From NCBI RefSeq assembly GCF_902362185.1, contig NC_044507.1, positions 16,499,544-16,563,543 on the forward strand: a stretch of 64,000 bases of DNA. Reading direction: 5' to 3'. The notes beneath the pieces were generated by a model. That model did no database searches. It was not told the origin of the DNA and saw nothing but the letters and a program-made list of their open reading frames with translations. Source of the DNA: Chanos chanos. Lineage: Eukaryota; Chordata; Actinopteri; Gonorynchiformes; Chanidae. Below are positions 13,269 through 23,856 of this stretch, one piece after another; the stretch's first letter is position 1; each line of letters begins with the position of its first letter. Both the position numbers and the translations under genes were made by a program.

Positions 13269-14013
13269 ATGGCAACACTGAAAGCACGCAACATCCTGAT
13301 CACTGGAGCCAACCGGGGCCTGGGTTTAGAACTGGTGAGGCAACTGGTGGAGATTCCTTACCCCAACCGCCAGATCTTCGCCTGCTGCCGTGACCCTGAT
13401 GGCCCCAAATCAAAGGTAAGAGATCAGCAGTATTAAAGCGAACCTGGATCTCCATAGTACTGCACTGTTATTCCCTGCTAAGGCTCTCCGGACTACTAAA
13501 TCATCACTGATACTTTTTTAATTAATTCAGGTCCTGCAAGAACTGGCTAAGAAGCACCCCAGTGTCATTAAAATGATCCGCCTAGGTGAATACAAAGTTT
13601 TGTTTTGGGAAATTTCTACTGCTTCTCTGATGGGAAGCGAAGCGATTCATTTAGAATATGTAGTGATGGCAAATGTAACCTAATATTCAATAGCATTGGC
13701 AAAATCTTGTAAAATGATATGTTATCACCTAATTTCTCGGCTCTTGTTAGATGTGACTGACTCAGGCAGTATAAAAGAAGCAGCAGAGAGGGTGAGCTCA
13801 CTCCTGGGAAAAGGTGGACTCAACCTACTGGTCAATAACTCTGGTGTGGCAGCAAATGGCACCATCCAGAGCAGCAGTGCTGATGATATGCTGTCCAACT
13901 TCAACACTAACGTGGTGGGATCCTTCAGGGTTATCAAGGTAGGGCTGGGCATAGTGAGTCTCTTACTTGTTTTATGTGACTTATTGGAGATTTTATTGCT
14001 GCGTTTTTTTTTA

Positions 14014-14048
<35 letters not shown>

Positions 14049-15642
14049 TTATTCTTTTAAAGGCTGATTTTTCTGTATTTTTAAATCATTAAGTACACTT
14101 TGATAATCACTATATTGTTATTAACAAATTTACCCCCATCTGTTAAATATTGATATTGTAGTGCAAAAAGTTGCGCAGTCATTGGCTTGAGTATATTGCA
14201 TTCTCTGCTGATTTAATCATTGGTAGATCCTTTTGCAATCCGGCTCTTCGCTGTTTGTCTGACTCTCATGAATAGGTTGTGCCATAAAGGAGATAGCCCA
14301 AAATGAATTTTATGACCATAACCAATCATGAACATGCTGAACCTTTGCATGTAATGTTTTTGTGTCCATAGCAATTACAAAGGAATTGGGATAATTATGA
14401 TTAAACTTGGTGACACATTACCATGTAATTGCCATCAGCAGATCCTCTCCCTTGATGAACTGATTTGCCCCAAGACTCAAAATCAGCAACTATTTTTATT
14501 TTCAGCTATTTTAAACTTTTTGAAGAAACTGCATCTCTGAACTAGCCTTAGGCCATCTGGCCAATCTTTGCTAAATTGCGCAGAAAAGAATCTCTGGAAT
14601 CCAAAAAAGGTTGCATTTTGTATATTATGCTGGTGCCACATGCCAGTCAGAGGTTGAAAATGTCCCCATTTTTTAGGTTTGTCCAATGTGTTTGAGACTG
14701 CAGTGGAAAAATTGGTTATCATAACACCTATATCTGTCGATTTATCATCACTGCCCAAATTTCCTGTTACATAATAAGAATTTACATAGAAATGTCTGGA
14801 CATGTGTGAGTGAGTTAATCGCTTTCATCTTTAATTTAATACTTTTTCTTTTTCTCGCTCTCAGGAGTTCCTGCCATGTCTAAGAATCTCGGCCAAAGCC
14901 AGTGGGGAGCAGGGTATGTCCTGCAACAAAGCGGCGGTGATTAACATGTCCTCCATCGCTGCCTCCATGACTCACGCTCCACAGATATATGCTTTCCTGC
15001 CTGCAGTCTCTTATAAAGTCAGCAAGGTAGAAACAAACTTGACCAAGTCATCTGAGAGCCTGTTTCTCCTGACTGTAAATGTTCTCAGTCAATCCAGCGC
15101 TGACGGCTTCTCTCTTTCAGGCAGGCTTGAACATGCTGACCATCTGTGCTGCATATGAGTTCAAACCTGACGAAATCCTCTTCACTGCCCTGCACCCGGG
15201 CTGGGCACGCACAGACATGGGGGGACAGAATGTGAGTTTTGGTTTCATTTGCAAAAGGGAAATTAATCCTGAGTTTCAGGAATTGAGGAAAGAGTAAATG
15301 ACGATTTTTCGGTCTTCCTTATCTCCAAATGCTCCATCCTCACATGATTTGTTCCTGATTTGTTCTATTTTAAAAAGTACACAGGGAAATCACCAGACTC
15401 TTAAGTAGAACCATTAGTCCACAATAACATTTGTAATGTTATGGTTTGTGCATATATAGCACCGCAGTGCATATAAAAGTGACTAAAACGTAAATGCACA
15501 TGTCCCTAACTATACGATTTGCCACCAGGCTACACTTGATGTCAAGGAGAGTATTGAGGGTGTGATTCGTGTGATGAGCGGCCTCACCGAGGAGCAGCAT
15601 GGAGCCTACGTGGACTACACTGGAAAAACCCTGCCCTGGTGA
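13269..15642 (+). CDS. C-factor/sniffer-like short-chain dehydrogenase, copy 3
   Basis: Third intact paralogue, 258 residues. Exons: 13269-13415, 13531-13585, 13751-13938, 14865-15026, 15121-15231, 15529-15642. The start aligns with the other copies; an in-frame ATG at 13155 lies within the promoter and is rejected. It has TGANRGLG and the catalytic YKVSK, but the usual NNAG is NNSG and the Ser segment is INMSSIAAS. The stretch before the Tyr (PQIYAFLPAVSY) is unlike all other copies. Exon 2 begins with Val where copies 1, 2 and 4 have Asp. Intron 3 is unusually long (926 bases) with an ATT microsatellite and a possible decayed insert. Likely functional but the most divergent around the active site. 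Confidence 0.92.
14014..14053. repeat. (ATT)n microsatellite
   Basis: About 40 bases of ATT repeats with one interruption, inside intron 3 of SDR copy 3. Confidence 0.85.
14054..14864. other. Long intron 3 of SDR copy 3, possible old insert
   Basis: The other copies have introns of about 125-210 bases here, so roughly 700 bases were gained. The extra sequence includes a 106-codon minus-strand open frame (14483-14803) in which I recognise no domain. No terminal repeats or target duplication could be read, so its origin is unassigned. Confidence 0.35.
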
Positions 15643-15862
15643 ACCAGCAAATGAATTCACTCTAACCACTTACCATCGCTGAGAGCTGATCCAGGACCAG
15701 CTTTAGCTCATGTTGTCATGTGTTAACCAGTGAAACACTAAAGGATAGTCACAGACCAACACTGCATTGTGGACTGGCAGTATTAATGTCACAGCTGATA
15801 CAGTCCATATGTACTGTATATCAGTAACTATGCCAAATCTGCTGTTGTAATAACGGTTGATT

Positions 15863-15868
15863 AATAAA
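15863..15868 (+). terminator. Poly(A) signal of SDR gene 3
   Basis: AATAAA about 220 bases after the stop codon, in TTAATAAAGTTCTGTG; copy 4 ends with a near-identical context (CAATAAAGTTCTTTG). Confidence 0.7.
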
Positions 15869-17238
15869 GTTCTGTGTTACAATTCTATTACTTCTACCAT
15901 TTCATTCAAATGAATTTGTATTTGAGATGTTTTTCTTTCTTTTTTAGGGGGGAATCTGCATTTCAGTAATGAGATATAACCATGAAGTACTGTCACACAG
16001 ATTTGAAATGACTTAGGATGGCTTATATGTCATTATCAGTGCTGAGGGCTTCAGTTTTCCATTACTCCCTCACCATAAACATGAGAGAGATGTACCTCAT
16101 TCTGGGTACACAATGGCATTGGATAAACTTCACATACTGTCAATATTAGCTAGTTTTGGTTTGGCTATATTGTTAGTTCAAACGGTTACAGCTATTACTA
16201 CAGGAATCCAACAAGAAAATCTAATCAGCTCTGCTACACTGGTCACTAACAAGCTAAAGAGTTATTAAATATTGAGTATGGCTTCAAAGTTACACCACGC
16301 TCAGCATCCACCATGCAGAGACAACAGCCATCGAAAAAATGTCAAAGTCAGTGACGGGGTAGTCCACAGGTGTCTGGGCACAGAGGTGTGGAAAAGGTAC
16401 AAGAGGGTTTTTCAACTTAACAATAAATAAATAAATAAATAAATAAAGCACCACTCAAGTGGAAGTCCCATAATCAGGTTCAGACCTCCAGGAGGACAGC
16501 TAACAGCCTAATCGATGGGCTGGCAGTGGTCATTACTGGGGTAAAGCTACAAAAGCTACAGTTTTATAGGAGATCTGCTCCGTCTTAATCTGATTTTCAT
16601 TAAGATGGTAATAGTCAGCTGTGAAGGTCTAAGCCCAGGGATACTGGGAGAATATTGGCCTGGCAGGGAGTTGCACATTAACATGGCATCAGCCACATAG
16701 TGCTGTCCAAATGAAGGCTTAAGATGGGCAGCCCAAATCCTTTTAAAGGAGTCCCTATAGAGCCTCAATAAGCCCACACTGAACTTGAAAGGGTCCAGTG
16801 CATGCTTCTTAAATGTCTTTGGTGATATAAATATCAGTAATAACAAAATACTTGAATGTGAGGGTCATTACTGAATATGTAGAGGCAAGGTTTATAGCTT
16901 AGAAAGACACTTTAATAGTTTAACAGTTTAAGTTTAATTGTTAGATTGTAAACCAAGAGGCTGGTTAAGACAAAGTTAAAAGCCAACAACTGAGCTCACA
17001 TTTTTAAAAAGAACTGAGATGAAATTAATTTGTCGTTGCAGCTGCAAACAAAAGAAAGTGCTATTTTGTTTCTTTTATTGTATCTTCTTTCGTGGAATAT
17101 GCTTTTATTGTATCTTCTTTCGTGGAGTGATTCATGACCGGGTTCCATACACTCCCTGTGTGTTTTTTTCTATAGAGCTCACCCATGGCATAGTTTACTT
17201 TACACCTTGGGCCTTTGTCCAATCTCCTGATCATAGCG
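15869..17238. other. Intergenic between SDR copy 3 and the relic copy
   Basis: No gene recognised. It contains an (AATA)n run near 16422-16447. Two copies of a 25-base segment with a 30-base period lie at 17072-17096 and 17102-17126 (CTTTTATTGTATC...). Confidence 0.5.
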
Positions 17239-17395
17239 TGACTCAGCACAAAACTGCACGTCCCTACTTTGGCACAGCATTTGCAAAGACTAAACACTTG
17301 GCATTATACATGACAAAGAGCAACTGCTCAGAGACACAAGGCGTAATGGCCAATGGAAAGGCTACAGTAAAAGCCTAAAACATCCTGCGCATTGT
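17239..17395 (+). pseudogene. Relic SDR copy: promoter and partial exon 1
   Basis: TGACTCAGCA at 17239-17248 followed by CAAAACT matches the array promoters. A TATA-like ATTATA is about 65 bases on, and an ATG at 17346 is followed by sequence resembling exon 1. The block 17360-17393 matches copy 4 exon 1 at about 24 of 34 bases, including AACATCCTG. The reading frame hits a stop after 11 codons and homology ends before the glycine motif; no further exons follow. The promoter of copy 4 begins at once. I read this as the 5' stub of a deleted tandem duplicate. Confidence 0.6.
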
Positions 17396-17428
17396 TTATT
17401 ATTTTCAGCCAAACTCCCGATGACACAA

Positions 17429-17480
17429 TAAGTCAACACAGAACATTTGTGGGAGGAGCTGTATACCGTGGATTATATAA
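17429..17480 (+). promoter_or_regulatory. Promoter of SDR gene 4 with a decayed ARE-like site
   Basis: At the place where copy 5 has TGAGTCAGCA, this promoter has TAAGTCAACA (17429-17438), which no longer fits TGACnnnGC on either strand. The rest aligns with copy 5 (AGAAC, TGTGGGAGGA, TATATAA at 17474-17480). The start codon is at 17541. An intact site remains only in the relic promoter about 300 bases upstream of the start codon. Confidence 0.5.
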
Positions 17481-17540
17481 ACCATGAGTGGAGCTACTTA
17501 GAGATAGATTCCACTTAGCAGCAAGGAAGAACAAGATCCA

Positions 17541-18186
17541 ATGGCAGCAGTGAAAGCATGCAACATCCTGATCACCGGGGCCAACCGAGGCCTAGGCTTG
17601 GAGATGGTCAGACAACTGGTGGAGGTGCCCTGCTCTAACCGCCAGATCTTTGCCTGCTGCCGTGACCCTGACAGCCCAAAATCAAATGTAAGAGATTGAG
17701 GGAAATAAGCATTAAAAAAGTCAGTGATAAAGGTCATCTTCTATCAACCAGATTGTCTTGCTGTTTACTCAGGATCTGCGAGAACTGGCTAAGAAGCATC
17801 CCGGTGTCATCAAAAATATTCAGCTTGGTAAGTTCAAACATTGTATTTACTCAGTGCTTAGGGATCCTGAACCAGAATGTCTGACTCCTCAGTAGTAAGT
17901 AGCAAACCAATTAATTAACCTCAGCAAACAGTCCTGGGATGAGAATCATGGTCTCATTATTCTTCTGCTCTTGCTAGATGTCACAGATGAAAAAAGTGTC
18001 AAAGAGGCTGCCAAGAATGTGGGCCCACTCCTGGGGAAGGCTGGTCTTAACCTGCTGGTGAACAATGCTGGTATGGCAATACTTGGTGATTCCCAAACAT
18101 CCACTACAGAGGACATGTTGACCACCTTTAACACCAATGCAATTGGATCTTTCATTGTTACCAAGGTAGGAGTCTGAACAGTGTGT

Positions 18187-18249
<63 letters not shown>

Positions 18250-19381
18250 TCACTGATTTCACAGTGGATTTCCAGTTCAAAAATAGGTGATGAGATGGTC
18301 ATGAGGCATAACATAACAGACCTAAAGAAAAAATTAACAACGGAGCAAATCTCCTCCTCTTACCTCTAAACAGGAATTCATGCCCTATCTGCGAACTGCA
18401 GCCAAAGCCAGTGGAACACCAGGCATGTCTTGCAACAAAGCAGCCATCATCAACGTCTCCACAATTGTAGCTTCCATGGCATGTGTTCATGAGATATATA
18501 CCATGATTCAAGCTTTCCCTTACAATGTCAGCAAGGTAGGGAAAAACCCAGTAGCCCGTCTAAAAACTTAGTTATTCTTCTCGTCCACACTTATCTCAGT
18601 CACCATACATTGAGTAATATACACTTACTTCCGTACTGGCATATCTCTCTGCAGGCTGCTTTAAACATGATGACGGTCTTGACTGCAATTGACTGTAAGC
18701 CTGAGGAGATCCTTGTCATGGCTTTGCACCCAGGCTGGGTGAAAACTGACATGGGAGGAGACCAGGTGAGTTTTAGCTTCACAGGTTCAGAGACCATTAA
18801 AAGGGAAGTCTGGCACTTTAAGCTAAGCTTTAAGCTAAGTGTGAAAAGGGGTGCATTTTCCCTTTAAAACTCGCAATGCAGATAAGAAGAACGTTAGGGG
18901 CGGGACTAATGATTTTCTGTTCATTTACTGATTCCATATCATGCATGTCTACAGAGCCCTGGACTTTTAGTCTGCAATAAAATAAATTATGATATAACAA
19001 TAAACCTGCAAAATTCTGGGAACTGCCAAAATAAAGGAAGCCCTGAGTAAGCGAACAGCACAGGGAACCTTGATACGAGTCATCTCAGAGTGGTCGAGCC
19101 ACACTGTTTGTGTTAACCCAATTCTTTACTGAGAACCTTTTAGGTTGTTTTATTTTGGCACTTGTGCATTTTTTTTTTACCTTAACAGCTGCATAGTGCA
19201 TGTGAAAGACATTATCAAATTGTAAATGTATCTTTGTCTAAATATGTGACTCATACTATGTCATCAGGCACAAATTGATGTTCAAGAGAGTGTTGGGGGT
19301 ATGCTGCGTGTGATGAGTGGCCTCACTGAGAAACAGCATGGAGCGTATATGGACTACACTGGGAAAACTCTGCCCTGGTGA
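17541..19381 (+). CDS. C-factor/sniffer-like short-chain dehydrogenase, copy 4
   Basis: Fourth intact paralogue, 258 residues. Exons: 17541-17687, 17773-17827, 17978-18165, 18374-18535, 18655-18765, 19268-19381. It has TGANRGLG, NNAG (NNAGMAILG), INVST Ser, YNVSK and HPGWVKTDMGG. Exon 1 ends in Asn rather than Lys. With copy 5 it forms a subgroup: CSNRQIFAC in exon 1, HEIYTMIQAFPY before the catalytic Tyr, GDQ at the end of exon 5, and a related promoter. Intron 3 starts shortly before a long TG microsatellite. Its own ARE-like site is degraded, so it may respond differently from its neighbours. Confidence 0.93.
18180..18250. repeat. (TG)n microsatellite
   Basis: About 70 bases of TG repeats with two interruptions, beginning 15 bases after the exon 3 donor of SDR copy 4. 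Confidence 0.9.
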
Positions 19382-19586
19382 ACCATATCAGCAAATGTAT
19401 TCACTCCCAGGGGATTACTGCTGAGGGCTCCTCTTCACATTATCATGCATAAACCAGGGGCAAAGGAAAAGAGTAGTTACAGACCAACATCTCATGGTCA
19501 TTGACCACTGGTGCTACCAATATTTGGCTATTGATGGACCATTGTTTGCAGACAGTTGAACAGATGTTGACAAATACTTGTTTAGC

Positions 19587-19592
19587 AATAAA
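19587..19592 (+). terminator. Poly(A) signal of SDR gene 4
   Basis: AATAAA about 205 bases after the stop codon, in CAATAAAGTTC. Confidence 0.7.
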
Positions 19593-21428
19593 GTTCTTTG
19601 TATTTTACCATTTTATTGAATTCCTTGAGTCTCATTCAAATGTTGAATCATGTTGTATATGACAGGTTAATTCACGTTGGTATTGTGATTGATACTGTAC
19701 CATAACAACGTTATAAACACCATAAGAAAGCACACATAGTTTCGAAAGATATCAGAAGAGCGTTTTTTGGGGGGGGGGGGGGGGTTTGGAACTGAGGAAG
19801 ACTACCTCATATTCTAGGTCACTGTGTTGGGTTCGTCACTCAGTGTTTGAAGACAACCAGGCTGTTTGTAAATATATAGGTCCACAAGGTGGGTGATAAA
19901 CAACACAAAAACAATCCAAACTCACTAGTGATAACATAATGCTATGTTATTATGGGAAAAGATTACTCGATAGCTACTTCATCACATAAGGATGGTAGCA
20001 TTTTATAATGTTCTCACTACACATGTGTTTTTAGTATTATAGCCCACTGTATTAAGAAACTTGCCTTAATGTCTGTATATGATAGTTGTTACCATTGTTC
20101 TTAGTAAACAGCTTTATTAACAAAAGCGTAAGACTATTGAAAAAAGAGGAAAAGGAGCATCAAATATAAAATAAATGATGGATATACATTGAAAGAATGG
20201 CTTTTCTTTATTCCAGTAAAGAGAAATAATGATAAAGCAAACAAGAAAGCAGAAAATATTCATATGGTGGAAAACTCCAATTACTGCCTCTCAGATATAT
20301 ACAACACTACTGCTTGTCGTCTCTATGCTAGACTGCAGGATCTGTGGCAGAAGGTTTGCCAGCACATTTGAAACCCTTACTGCAGTGAAGGGTTACGTGT
20401 GTCAGAACAATTTTTCCCATTTCTCACATTTGTCCAAGAATTAAAAGTTCCCGACTGAATCCCTGAGCACTGTGACTTCTTAGAAAAACTATAGGTGTCG
20501 CGCTGCGTCGATAATAATTTGACTTTCAGAGTTGTTCTCTTTGCTATGTTGTCTTGTCCTAGGGCAGCGGCGAGACTTGAAGAAAGTGGTAGATTGGTTG
20601 TTAATGTAAAGGAATGACTTTTGTCTGCATTGATAATGAAGATGGTGCGTGTATGTTCACCAACACCTCTCTTCCTCACTTTCTCTGGTGAGCCTTCAGT
20701 GCCTTCACTGGCTCCAATCATTCTCAGTGAATTTAATTTAATACACAGCAGCACTGCTCTGTAACCCACTGCATTACAGAGCCACTCAACCCTCAACAAC
20801 AAGCATCTCATCAGCATGAGTTTCCATCAGCCACCAGTACATAATCCACAGAGCGATTCTCAAGCACTCGCAGGTCTTGCAAATAATACAGGGCCATTGA
20901 GGAACCGACTTTTTTGACTGTTGGTGGTGAGGTCCATGTGAACTTGCTGTAATCCTGACAAATTACAGCACAACTAGAAATGATTGGACAAATGGAATCC
21001 AAGTGTGCGCTGAACAGTGAAAAGACCTTCGAAATGAAATGGAAATAAACACGGTATGTGGATAATGGCAGCAAGACTAATTTAGTTTAAACTCATGTTT
21101 ATCTGTCTATAATGAAAGATTTACAGAAATGTTGTACTGTGCTAAAATTAAACAATTTCTTGTTGCGTGTGTAATGTTGTATATTGTTTACTCAAAATAC
21201 TGAACACATCCAAGGAATTTGTATCCTGTGTTGCAACACAGCCATGTGGAATGCACTCCTGCCTCTGTACATATGACTTTGTCAAGCACACTGGAAATGC
21301 TCAAGAGGAGATGTGTGAAACTGCTCAGCCTAAAATATGGCTATAAACAAATGTATTAAAGCAAATCTAGATGAACAAGATGGATATAATATTTATAAGT
21401 TCCTACTGTTCACAGTACAAACATAATC

Positions 21429-21525
21429 CAGGGGGGTATTCCAGTAAGCAGGTTTAGTGATAACTCAGAGTAAGTAGTGACCCTCCTTACAGAAGAGTCC
21501 TATGGAAAAACAAAGCAAAGTTTGT
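21429..21525. mobile_element. Fragment of the same MITE family as in tecr intron 10
   Basis: The segment runs GGGGGGTATTCCAGTAAGC, then AACTCAGAG, TAAGTAGT, CCTCC and AGAAGAGTCCTAT in the same order as the left half of the palindromic element at 47847-48060. The right arm is absent, so this looks like a half or truncated copy. Confidence 0.5.
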
Positions 21526-22811
21526 AATAATTATCATAGACATTTGTTCCTCTTTTAACCTTCCATACAAGCCATGATGATAGCTGCCCAGCTGCCCTAC
21601 ATGAACGTGTGTCTTACAAGGGCGGCGGTGTATTTTACAGTAAAGTACTTCACATATTCATTTCTTGGGTGTATGTATTTTGCAGCTATGTGCATTTGCT
21701 CATTTACTGTGGTTTTTGTAGTGCGCTTTCCCCCAAGGTGCTGAAGGTTGTCTAGCAACAAGTGCTGGGACAGGTCAAAGGTTATAGTAAGTTGAGATTT
21801 TGAGAGGCTGTATATTTCTTTGACGAGCACATTTTTGGACACAGCGTCAACTGCTCTTTCCTTGATCAAAAGCTTTCTCACCTTTCACAAATTTCACAGG
21901 GGTCAAGGGTCACCCATCCTACAAAATCGTGAATTTGAATAGGGTTCTCCTGGTCCTCAAAAGCACAAAATCTTGTCACCTTAACAGAAATAATGTTGTC
22001 CTGCCTTATCTACAGTCATTAAACCTTTTTTACATTGACCACTGCACGTCTGTCCTCAAGTTTTCGGCGGTTTGTTCACGTTTTGGACTTTTTGGCATTT
22101 TATTCATATGGGTCAAACAGGTTTGACAAAACCCTAACATATTTCTAAGACACTTGTCAACTGTGGGCAAACACCTTCCTCTCAATGCCATACAATAGCT
22201 TGATTTTGTATTACAGTATGATACAGATTCAGGATATAGCATTTTTAATCCTATTTAATTTAAAAAATGCAAACCAATCCTGCAATTGGTTTGTTTAAAC
22301 AAAACAATACTCTGTGATTGGTTGTTTGTGACCCCCAACTGACAAGTGACAAAAAATGCAGGGTTATTATAAGACAACAGAGATTCGGTACACAGTATGT
22401 AATACCCCCCTTCAAAAATTGATACTTCATTAGAAGATCGAGAATATAATATTTTCATTTGCTGTGCCATGTATAATTATTTATTATCTGTATATTGTGA
22501 TACATAATCAGTTCTTTCAAATACAAAATCAGATTGCATATTAAAAATCGTGATATTGTTTTTTCTACCGCTCTGGGTCGGACTACGTTCGTGTAACATG
22601 CAAACAACAGCTCGTGTTGGTGCAGACACAAATTGTTGCGTATACATCTTTTAATCATATACATATTTTCATGCCACATATAGCCTTTAGTTTACCGCTA
22701 TCTTGGTCAAACTTTCTTTGCCACCCCCGCCTCTCTAGAGAACGTCACGTACCAAACACATCAAACGCTGAACTGATTGATTATTTGCATAGCCGTTGAC
22801 GTCAGCGGTTC

Positions 22812-22945
22812 CAACTTTTGGGCCCAGCAATTCTACGGTGCCGTGCCGGTGCCTGCTTTTTGGCACCGACAACAGTATTTTTTCAGTGGAAAAGCGCTGC
22901 CGCGGTGCTCGATTAGGCACCGCGTCAGTGGAAAGGGGGTAAACA
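22812..22945. repeat. GC-rich repeat-like block with CAGTGGAAA motifs
   Basis: Stands out from AT-rich surroundings: GGTGCCGTGCCGGTGCC, GGCACCGAC, then CAGTGGAAA twice (22885 and 22926 areas) around GGTGCTCGATTAGGCACCG, which forms an imperfect inverted repeat. It resembles the end of an interspersed fish DNA repeat; the family is not assigned. Confidence 0.4.
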
Positions 22946-23748
22946 ACAGACAATGACGCAACAGAACTTCAGTACTAAATATGCAGGCTGGGAGCAGCAA
23001 GCTAACGTTTGAGTAAATAAATTTATGTTGAGTACACCAGCGATATCTCCTAGTACCTTTAATTCACTGCAGAAGTTCAAACTGCAGTTGTTATTTGCCG
23101 ATATCGGCCAATACACACGCCAACATGTGAATAAGGGGAGTACGGGCACTTTTTTCCACTTCAAGTACTGCATATGCATTCACATGAGAAAACAAAGGAA
23201 TTTACTTTGTGTTTTGAAGTTTTTACTTTATTTGCCTTTGCACTTACTCTATAAAATACATAACGTATGAGTGTATAAGCGAGTGTACACAATCAGTGGG
23301 AAGTGGCAATGACTGGGGGCTGGGGATGGATGGGTAGGAGGAGGTTCTGTTGAAAAAGATAAGCTTAGAGCAGCTCATTAAAAAAAAAAAACAGGGGCGG
23401 GGGGTGAAGGGGTACAGAGAACTTGTTCATAATTCAAAATTGTCAGCGTGAACTTGTTCATTTTAATCTTTGTGAACCGAACACTGAGCTAGCTCTTGTG
23501 AAGTGTGAACTCGCACAACACTCAACTATAAAGCGTTATGGCAGTTCAAAGGACTATAGACTCGCAGTAGACCAAATCATTCAATAGGAAGACAGCGAAT
23601 AAATGTAAGCGCTAAACCTTTTGTAGTGTTTCATAGGAACTCGTGTTTGGTTTCTTGTTTTATCATTGTGTTCTTTACCATTAATTCCGCGTATTTGTTT
23701 CATTTTGGACCTTTGAAAGTATTTTTATCCGAACTCCTTATCACAGCA

Positions 23749-23796
23749 TGAGTCAGCATAGAACTCAAGCCTGTGGGAGGACACGGGGTTATATAA
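23749..23796 (+). promoter_or_regulatory. ARE/MARE-like site and TATA box of SDR gene 5
   Basis: TGAGTCAGCA at 23749-23758, preceded by CACAGCA and followed by TAGAACTCA, aligned with the other array promoters. TATATAA is at 23790-23796 and the start codon at 23857. TGAGTCAGC is a strong Maf half-site on its own; control by Maf/NRF2 or AP-1 is inferred. Confidence 0.6.
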
Positions 23797-23856
23797 GCCA
23801 CGAATGCAGAAACTTAGAGGCGCAGAAAACTTAACGGCAAGGCAGATCTAGACCTA

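Larger units (their letters stand above)
19593..23748. other. Intergenic between SDR copies 4 and 5
   Basis: The largest gap in the array. No gene recognised. It holds a G run near 19769-19784, two adjoining minus-strand open frames without known domains (20377-20817 and 20811-21074, out of frame with each other), a MITE fragment near 21429 and a GC-rich repeat-like block near 22800-22945. A relic of a further SDR copy was looked for and not seen. Confidence 0.5.
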
